A stretch of DNA of 64,000 bases, from NCBI RefSeq assembly GCF_001424185.1, contig NZ_LMOM01000065.1:212060-276059 (forward strand). The letters are read 5' to 3'. A model generated the notes under the pieces. The model made no database searches, was not told where the DNA came from, and was given only the letters and a program-made list of their open reading frames with translations. This document shows positions 56,730-64,000 of the stretch, in pieces. Within the stretch, counting starts at the first letter, position 1, and each line of letters starts with the position of its first letter. Made by a program: the position numbers and the translations under genes. Origin of the DNA: Deinococcus sp. Leaf326 (GTDB lineage: Bacteria > Deinococcota > Deinococci > Deinococcales > Deinococcaceae).

Positions 56730-57287
56730 TTACTCGGCCAGCATCCGGCTGATCTGGGGGGCGAGGTCGGCCTTCACACGTTCCAGGCGGCCGCCGAGCG
56801 TGTTGCTGATTCCGCTCTTGCCGCCGCGCGCGACCACACGGGCGCCGCCGTGAATGGCGGGGTTGCCGCGCACTTCGAGGTCGGTCACGATCTGGCGGGT
56901 CAGGTCGACATCGGCCGGGTTGACCTCGACCGCTTCGGCGCCGGGAATCGCTTCACGGGCCTGTTCGATCAGGCGGGCCAGGATGTCGCGATACTCGGGC
57001 GCGGCCGTCACGCCGCCGAGGTAGCCCTGCACGAGTTCGTAGACCTCGGCGGTGCCGGCCTCGCCCGCGCTCAGGCGCGAGGCGTTGGCTTCCAGATCGG
57101 CAGCCGAGCGGGCACGCACCATTCCGGCCTGCCGCTGCGACTCCAGCGCGCGTTCCCGGCTCTCGACCAGGCTGCGGGCCTGTTCATGGGCCTGCGCCAC
57201 GATCTGCTCGGCACGGTCACGGGCCTCGGCGCGGATACGCTCGATTTCCGACTGCGCTTCGTTTTCGAGGAGCTTGTCGAGCGCCAT
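56730..57287 (-). CDS. atpE: V/A-type ATP synthase subunit E
   Basis: Subunit E is the peripheral-stalk subunit that pairs with G. The 185-residue protein begins with a long charged helix (EAQSEIERIRAEARDRAEQ) and ends in the globular domain around GGARVVARGGKSGISNTLGG. It is separated from subunit K by one base. Confidence 0.93.
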   Translation of the reverse strand: MALDKLLENEAQSEIERIRAEARDRAEQIVAQAHEQARSLVESRERALESQRQAGMVRARSAADLEANASRLSAGEAGTAEVYELVQGYLGGVTAAPEYRDILARLIEQAREAIPGAEAVEVNPADVDLTRQIVTDLEVRGNPAIHGGARVVARGGKSGISNTLGGRLERVKADLAPQISRMLAE

Positions 57288-57288
57288 A

Positions 57289-57603
57289 TCAGTTCAGGAT
57301 GAACAGCGCGAGGAAGCCGAAGATGACGAGCGTTTCGGGAATCAGGAAGTACAGCAGCAGCGAGCCGGCCTTGCTGGGGTCCTCGGCGACGGCGCCGACG
57401 AGCGAGGAGCCGATGCGGGCCTGGGCAATACCCGTGCCCACAGCGCCGAGGCCCAGCGCGAGGCCGGCGCCGATGGCACGCAGACCGCGGTACATATCGT
57501 CGGGACCGCCGACGGTGTTGGCGGTAGCCGCTTCCTGGGCGAAGCCGACGGTGGCGAGGGCGAGGACGAAGGAGGCGAGGACGATCTTGGTGGCTTTGGT
57601 CAT
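57289..57603 (-). CDS. atpK: V/A-type ATP synthase proteolipid (rotor ring) subunit
   Basis: This 104-residue subunit forms the membrane rotor ring. It has an N-terminal signal-peptide-like segment (MTKATKIVLASFVLALATVGFA), as known for the Thermus rotor subunit, then two helices. The ion-carrying Glu is in the second helix (LIPETLVIFGFLALFI). The gene follows subunit I by 17 bases. Confidence 0.93.
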   Translation of the reverse strand: MTKATKIVLASFVLALATVGFAQEAATANTVGGPDDMYRGLRAIGAGLALGLGAVGTGIAQARIGSSLVGAVAEDPSKAGSLLLYFLIPETLVIFGFLALFILN

Positions 57604-57620
57604 GGGAGGACTCCTGAAGA

Positions 57621-59680
<2,060 letters not shown>

Positions 59681-59684
<4 letters not shown>

Positions 59685-59998
59685 GGCAGCACCGCCCTCA
59701 GGATGTGCTCGGCGGCCTGCTGAACCCGGCCCGAAGCCTTCTGACGGGTGCTCAGGCTGTCGGCTTCCGCCTGGGCGCGGGCCTCGTCGCGGATGCGCGA
59801 GGTCTCGGCCGTCAGGGCCTGTTCGTGGGCGACCTGCATGGCCTGAACCTGCGCCTGGGCGCTCTGGAGAACGCGGGCCGCTTCCTGCTCGGCGGCGTCC
59901 ACCGCGCGGCGAGCTTCCTCGCGGGCCGCCTCAATCTGCGCGTCCAGCGCCGCTTCACGGCTGGCAAGTTCACTCAAGACTCGACTCGAAACGTCCAA
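59681..59998 (-). CDS. atpG: V/A-type ATP synthase subunit G (peripheral stalk)
   Basis: The 105-residue product is almost entirely one charged coiled coil ([35 protein letters not shown]), as expected for subunit G, which pairs with E. It starts with TTG at 59998, preceded by the strong ribosome site AAAGGAGGAGGGA. The frame stays open far upstream but reads as Arg/Pro-rich non-coding sequence. It is first in the operon. A clear promoter was not found in 60000-60200, although TACGAT and TACACT boxes occur there. Confidence 0.88.
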
Positions 59999-60222
59999 AT
60001 CCCTCCTCCTTTCCCTTCGTAGCCCATGACACTCCACGCGAAGACCCCATCCGGGGATGAGGTACGTATGGGGCACAGTGAGCGTTCGGTGGCCCGACCA
60101 GTGTAATGGTTGCGTCAGACTCAGTGGGCATCGTAACACAGGCTTAATACCTGCTTCAGAGGGCAAGCGTCCCGGATTTCAGGTGGCCTTTATCTGACCG
60201 TGTCTTGCCCACCCCTCCGAGG

Positions 60223-61140
60223 CTACAGCCCGAGCATCAGCTCCAGGTTTTGTACCGCCGCGCCGCCCGCCCCTTTGCCCAGGTTGTCAAGGCGGGCCGC
60301 CAGCACGGCACGCTCGCTGTCGGCGGCCGGGTACACGAACAGTTCGAGGGTGTTCGTGCCGTTCAGGGTCTGCGGGTCGAGCACGGCCGGGTTGTCGGCC
60401 AGGTCGTACACCCGGACATGGCGCTGCCCGGCGTAATGCTCGGTGAGAGCGGCGTGCAGCGCCCCAGCCGTCACGTTCAGCTCACTCAGATGCAGCGGGA
60501 TGGTCACGGTCATGCCCTGCGCCCAGGCCCCCACGTTGGGGGTAAAGACCGGGGTCCGGGTCAGGCCGCCGTAACGCATCGTCTCGGGGAGGTGCTTGTG
60601 GTCCAGGGCCAGGCCGTAGCCCAGAAAATCGCCGCGCATGGGGTGGTCGAGCTTCTGCTCGTGGGCGTCCACCAGCGCCCGGCCGCCGCCCGTGTACCCG
60701 CTGTGGCCCTGGATGGAAACAGGGAAGTCAGCCGGCAGCAGCCCGCGCGAGGTCAGGGGGGCCAGCAGGGCGATGGCGCCCGTGCTGTAGCACCCGGGGT
60801 TGGCGACGTGGCGCGCCGCGCGGATACGGCCGGGCTGTTCCGGGTTCAACTCGGGAAAGCCGAAGATCCACGCGGGATCGACCCGGTGGGCCGTGCTCGC
60901 GTCAAGGAGGCGGGCGGAGGGATTGGTCGTCAGGGCGACCGCCTCCCGCGCCGCGTCGTCGTGCAGGCACAGGATGGATACGTCGGCAGCATTGAGCAGC
61001 TCAGCGCGGGCCTCCGGGTCCTTGCGCCGGGCGGGGTCGATACTCAGGACCTCGAGGTCGCTGCGGCCCTGAAGCCGCTGGCGGATCTGCAAGCCGGTGG
61101 TGCCGGCCTCGCCGTCGATGAACACTTTGGGTGGGGTCAT
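60223..61140 (-). CDS. argC: N-acetyl-gamma-glutamyl-phosphate reductase, type 2
   Basis: The enzyme reduces N-acetylglutamyl phosphate to the semialdehyde in arginine synthesis. The 305-residue protein starts [18 protein letters not shown] (Rossmann loop) and has the catalytic Cys in [10 protein letters not shown] and the His segment in [10 protein letters not shown]. Its short length marks it as a type 2 ArgC. It lies downstream of argF and a GNAT gene on the same strand, with a 67-bp gap, and probably belongs to the same regulon. Confidence 0.95.
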   Translation of the reverse strand: MTPPKVFIDGEAGTTGLQIRQRLQGRSDLEVLSIDPARRKDPEARAELLNAADVSILCLHDDAAREAVALTTNPSARLLDASTAHRVDPAWIFGFPELNPEQPGRIRAARHVANPGCYSTGAIALLAPLTSRGLLPADFPVSIQGHSGYTGGGRALVDAHEQKLDHPMRGDFLGYGLALDHKHLPETMRYGGLTRTPVFTPNVGAWAQGMTVTIPLHLSELNVTAGALHAALTEHYAGQRHVRVYDLADNPAVLDPQTLNGTNTLELFVYPAADSERAVLAARLDNLGKGAGGAAVQNLELMLGL

Positions 61141-61207
61141 TGCCTGTCCTCCTTGCCGGACCGCTGGGGGCCGGAAATACCGCTGAGCTGCATGCCACCG
61201 CCGGTGG

Positions 61208-61728
61208 TCACGGCGTCCATTCTGAGCGCAGCAGGGCGTAACGAGCGTCGTCGGTCCACTCCTGGCGGTGCCAGTAGCTCTGAAGCGAGGTGCCCTCGTG
61301 CCGGAACTCCAGACGGGTCAGCACCCGGGCCACCGCCACGTTGCGTGGATCGATGCTGGCATGCAGGCGGTGCAGGCCCAGGTCAGCAAAAGCGTGAGCC
61401 ATCAGCGCCCGCAGCGCCTCGGCGGCGTAGCCCTGGCCCTGTGCCCAGGCCGCCAGGGTTACGCCCAATTCGGCCTGTTGCCGCTGGGGGTCGGTATTCA
61501 GGGCCACGTCACCCAGCAGCCCCGCACCGGCCCACACCCCGCGCTGCACCCAGCCGGGCGTACCCAGCGGCGCGTCCGACACCAGCCCGGCCACGCTCTC
61601 CAGTGTCGCAGGCAGCGCCCAGCCCTGGTAGCGGGCCACCTCGGGGTCGTTGCGGTAGGCCAGCACGGCAGGCAGGTCGGCAGGTGTCAGGGGACGCAGG
61701 CTCAGGCGGGGGGTGGTGAGTATGGTCA

Positions 61729-61729
<1 letters not shown>
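61208..61729 (-). CDS. GNAT acetyltransferase (RimJ/RimL type)
   Basis: The 173-residue protein begins [20 protein letters not shown] and has the acetyl-CoA site [21 protein letters not shown] and the RimJ/L pattern [19 protein letters not shown]. It acetylates an amine of an unknown substrate; a link to arginine metabolism is only by position. The ATG shares one base with the argF stop (TAATG), so it is coupled to argF. Confidence 0.88.
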
Positions 61730-62793
<1,064 letters not shown>

Positions 62794-62801
62794 AGAGAGA
62801 A

Positions 62802-62830
62802 ATCATACAACCTGAGCGCATAAAAGTGCA
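62802..62830 (-). promoter_or_regulatory. argF promoter with possible ARG-box-like element
   Basis: On the minus strand the -10 is TATGAT (62802-62807), the spacer 17 bases and the -35 region TGCACT (62825-62830). The -35 is embedded in GCATAAAAGTGC (plus strand, 62818-62829), an AT-core imperfect palindrome faintly like ArgR boxes. Confidence 0.4.
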
Positions 62831-62854
62831 TAGGGCTTTCTGGCGGCAGCGCGC

Positions 62855-62860
62855 TATGCT
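62855..62860 (+). promoter_or_regulatory. -10 box of the EamA transporter gene
   Basis: TATGCT ends 8 bases before the ATG at 62869, supporting that start over the ATG at 62920. Confidence 0.5.
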
Positions 62861-62868
62861 CGCCGGCG

Positions 62869-63804
62869 ATGCGCGCCGCCCCCGCCGACCTGCCCGTACC
62901 CGCCCTCGGAGAGGCCCCCATGACCGTGCGCGCGCTGGGCCTCGCGCTGCTCATCACCTTTATCTGGGGCGTGAATTTCGTGGTGATCAAGTGGGCGGTG
63001 GCGGGAGCGCCTCCCCTGCTCATCGCTGCGCTGCGGTTTGCGGCCGCGGCCCTGCCGGCCGTGTTCTTCGTGCCGCGTCCGCGCGTGCCCGCCCGGATTC
63101 TGTGGGGCTACGGGGTGTCGGCGGGGGTGGTGCAGTTCGGGCTACTGTACCTCGCCCTGGGGCTGGGCCTCAGCGCGGGGCTGGGCAGCCTCCTCATGCA
63201 GACGCAGGCCTTTTTCACGGCGATGCTCGCAGCCCGGTTTCTGGGCGAGCGGATCGCGCCCTGGCAGGCGGCGGGCATGGCCCTAGCCTTCGGGGGCATG
63301 GGACTGATCGGGCTGGAGTCGGGCGGCGACCTGCCGCTGGCCGGACTGCTCCTCACGCTGGCGGCGGCCCTCGGCTGGGCCGTGAGCAACCTGCTCGTGC
63401 GGGCGTCGGGCAGCGCCAATGTCTTCTCGCTGGTGATCTGGAGCGCCCTGGTTCCGCCCCTCCCCCTGACCCTGCTCGCGGGAGTGACGAGTGGCTGGGA
63501 CGCGGTCCTTCAGACCCTCACGCACGGCGGCGCGGCGCTGTGGGGGGCCGTGCTGTTCATGGGACTGGGCAACACGGTGCTCGGCTTCGGGCTGTGGGCG
63601 GGCCTCATCCAGCGGCACGGGGCCTCGCGTGTGGCGCCTCTGTCGCTACTCGTGCCGGTCTTCGGCATGGCGGCGAGCGCCCTGGCCTTTCACGAGGTCT
63701 TTCCGGCAGGCAAACTGCTCGGCGCCGGGCTGGTCTTCGGCGGACTGCTACTACACGTCTTTGGGCGGCGGGTGTGGCGGAGACAGGCCGCCGCGCGGGC
63801 CTAG
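62869..63804 (+). CDS. EamA/DMT-superfamily transporter
   Basis: The 311-residue inner-membrane protein has ten predicted helices in two EamA halves. The first half begins LALLITFIWGVNFVVIKWAV and contains GLGSLLMQTQAFFTAML and ALAFGGMGLIGL. The second half has GWAVSNLLVRASG and FHEVFPAGKLLGAGLVFGGL. It probably exports an amino acid or other metabolite. The -10 box supports the ATG at 62869. Its stop TAG lies inside the first copy of the 99-bp repeat, so an IS may have trimmed or replaced the original 3' flank. Confidence 0.9.
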   Translation: MRAAPADLPVPALGEAPMTVRALGLALLITFIWGVNFVVIKWAVAGAPPLLIAALRFAAAALPAVFFVPRPRVPARILWGYGVSAGVVQFGLLYLALGLGLSAGLGSLLMQTQAFFTAMLAARFLGERIAPWQAAGMALAFGGMGLIGLESGGDLPLAGLLLTLAAALGWAVSNLLVRASGSANVFSLVIWSALVPPLPLTLLAGVTSGWDAVLQTLTHGGAALWGAVLFMGLGNTVLGFGLWAGLIQRHGASRVAPLSLLVPVFGMAASALAFHEVFPAGKLLGAGLVFGGLLLHVFGRRVWRRQAAARA

Positions 63805-63998
63805 AGGCCGCCAAGAACTGATTTGAAGTGTTGGCGCTGGAGTTGGGACAGAGCAGAATGCGTGGATGATCCGGCAGGGCTACCCCAGCGACGTGGACGC
63901 TAGAGGCCGCCAAGAACTGATTTGAAGTGTTGGCGCTGGAGTTGGGACAGAGCAGAATGCGTGGATGATCCGGCAGGGCTACCCCAGCGACGTGGACG
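63801..63998. repeat. Perfect 99-bp tandem duplication
   Basis: Bases 63801-63899 and 63900-63998 are identical, beginning CTAGAGGCCGCCAAGAACTG. Each copy has TTGGCG, a 17-base spacer and CAGAAT, then 6 bases to an ATG. They look like two copies of an IS left end. The first copy's reading frame stops after 19 codons, inside the second copy. Confidence 0.9.
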
Positions 63999-64000
63999 AC
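63805..64000 (+). mobile_element. Left end of an insertion sequence, running off the window
   Basis: The 3' flank of the transporter gene holds a promoter-like element and the frame MIRQGYPSDVDD, which resembles the N-terminus of IS4/IS5-type transposases common in Deinococcus. The right end, inverted repeats and most of the transposase lie beyond base 64000, so the family is provisional. Confidence 0.55.
63965..64000 (+). CDS. Transposase N-terminus (partial)
   Basis: Twelve codons are visible (MIRQGYPSDVDD) and the frame is open at the window end. A TTGGCG/CAGAAT promoter-like pair (63930-63935, 63953-63958) ends 6 bases before the ATG, so it is probably leaderless. The same 5' end is present at 63866 but closes within the repeat. 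Confidence 0.5.
   Translation, partial: MIRQGYPSDVDD

Overview
The window is a GC-rich chromosomal segment of a Deinococcus species. Lineage markers are a full-length DdrO repressor with its PprI/IrrE cleavage junction, an SlpA-type envelope protein (SLH domain, coiled coil, outer-membrane barrel) beside it, a caa3-type oxidase with fused subunits I+III, a nine-gene V/A-type ATPase operon, a GatB-dependent amidotransferase and a type-2 ArgC. It reads as ordinary core chromosome. Only an AT-richer orphan gene near 8.5 kb and an insertion-sequence end at the right edge look acquired.

Layout. 1-0.9 kb: 3' part of gpsA. 1-8.3 kb: a methyltransferase, then a terminal oxidase block (ctaC-ctaD on the minus strand, ctaA-ctaB for heme A, divergent DUF420 assembly factor). 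8.4-13 kb: a possible orphan immunity-like gene, panB, a MoxR/ChlI-type AAA+ ATPase, and three small genes, two of them encoding repeat proteins. 13-30 kb: housekeeping genes (secreted hydrolase, gatB, PfkB kinase, mltG, yebC, amidohydrolase, REC-BTAD regulator, GNAT, alaS, beta-lactamase-fold hydrolase, der, peroxiredoxin). 30-40 kb: DUF177, moaC, an unusual repeat-plus-bactofilin-like membrane protein, then ddrO, folC, ppaC and slpA. 40-49.5 kb: a LuxR-type response regulator, a cytochrome bc operon (cytochrome c, Rieske, cytochrome b), an IscA/HesB protein and an oligopeptide ABC importer lacking ATPase genes. 49.6-51.4 kb: ruvC, PrsW-like protease, HD protein. 51.4-60 kb: the V-type ATPase operon (G-I-K-E-C-F-A-B-D in transcription order). 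60.2-63.8 kb: argC, a GNAT, argF and an EamA transporter. 63.8-64 kb: a 99-bp tandem duplication that looks like the left end of an IS.

How the genes work together. The bc complex, caa3 oxidase, heme A enzymes, DUF420 protein and V/A ATPase together make up much of an aerobic respiratory chain. ddrO, slpA and ruvC supply radiation-response and envelope functions. Many genes have a TANNNT -10 box only 5-9 bases before the start codon, the layout of leaderless mRNAs, which are common in Deinococcus; this was used to choose starts. The most unexplained sequence is at 27.3-27.55 kb: two near-consensus minus-strand promoters, each followed at once by a hairpin and T-run.
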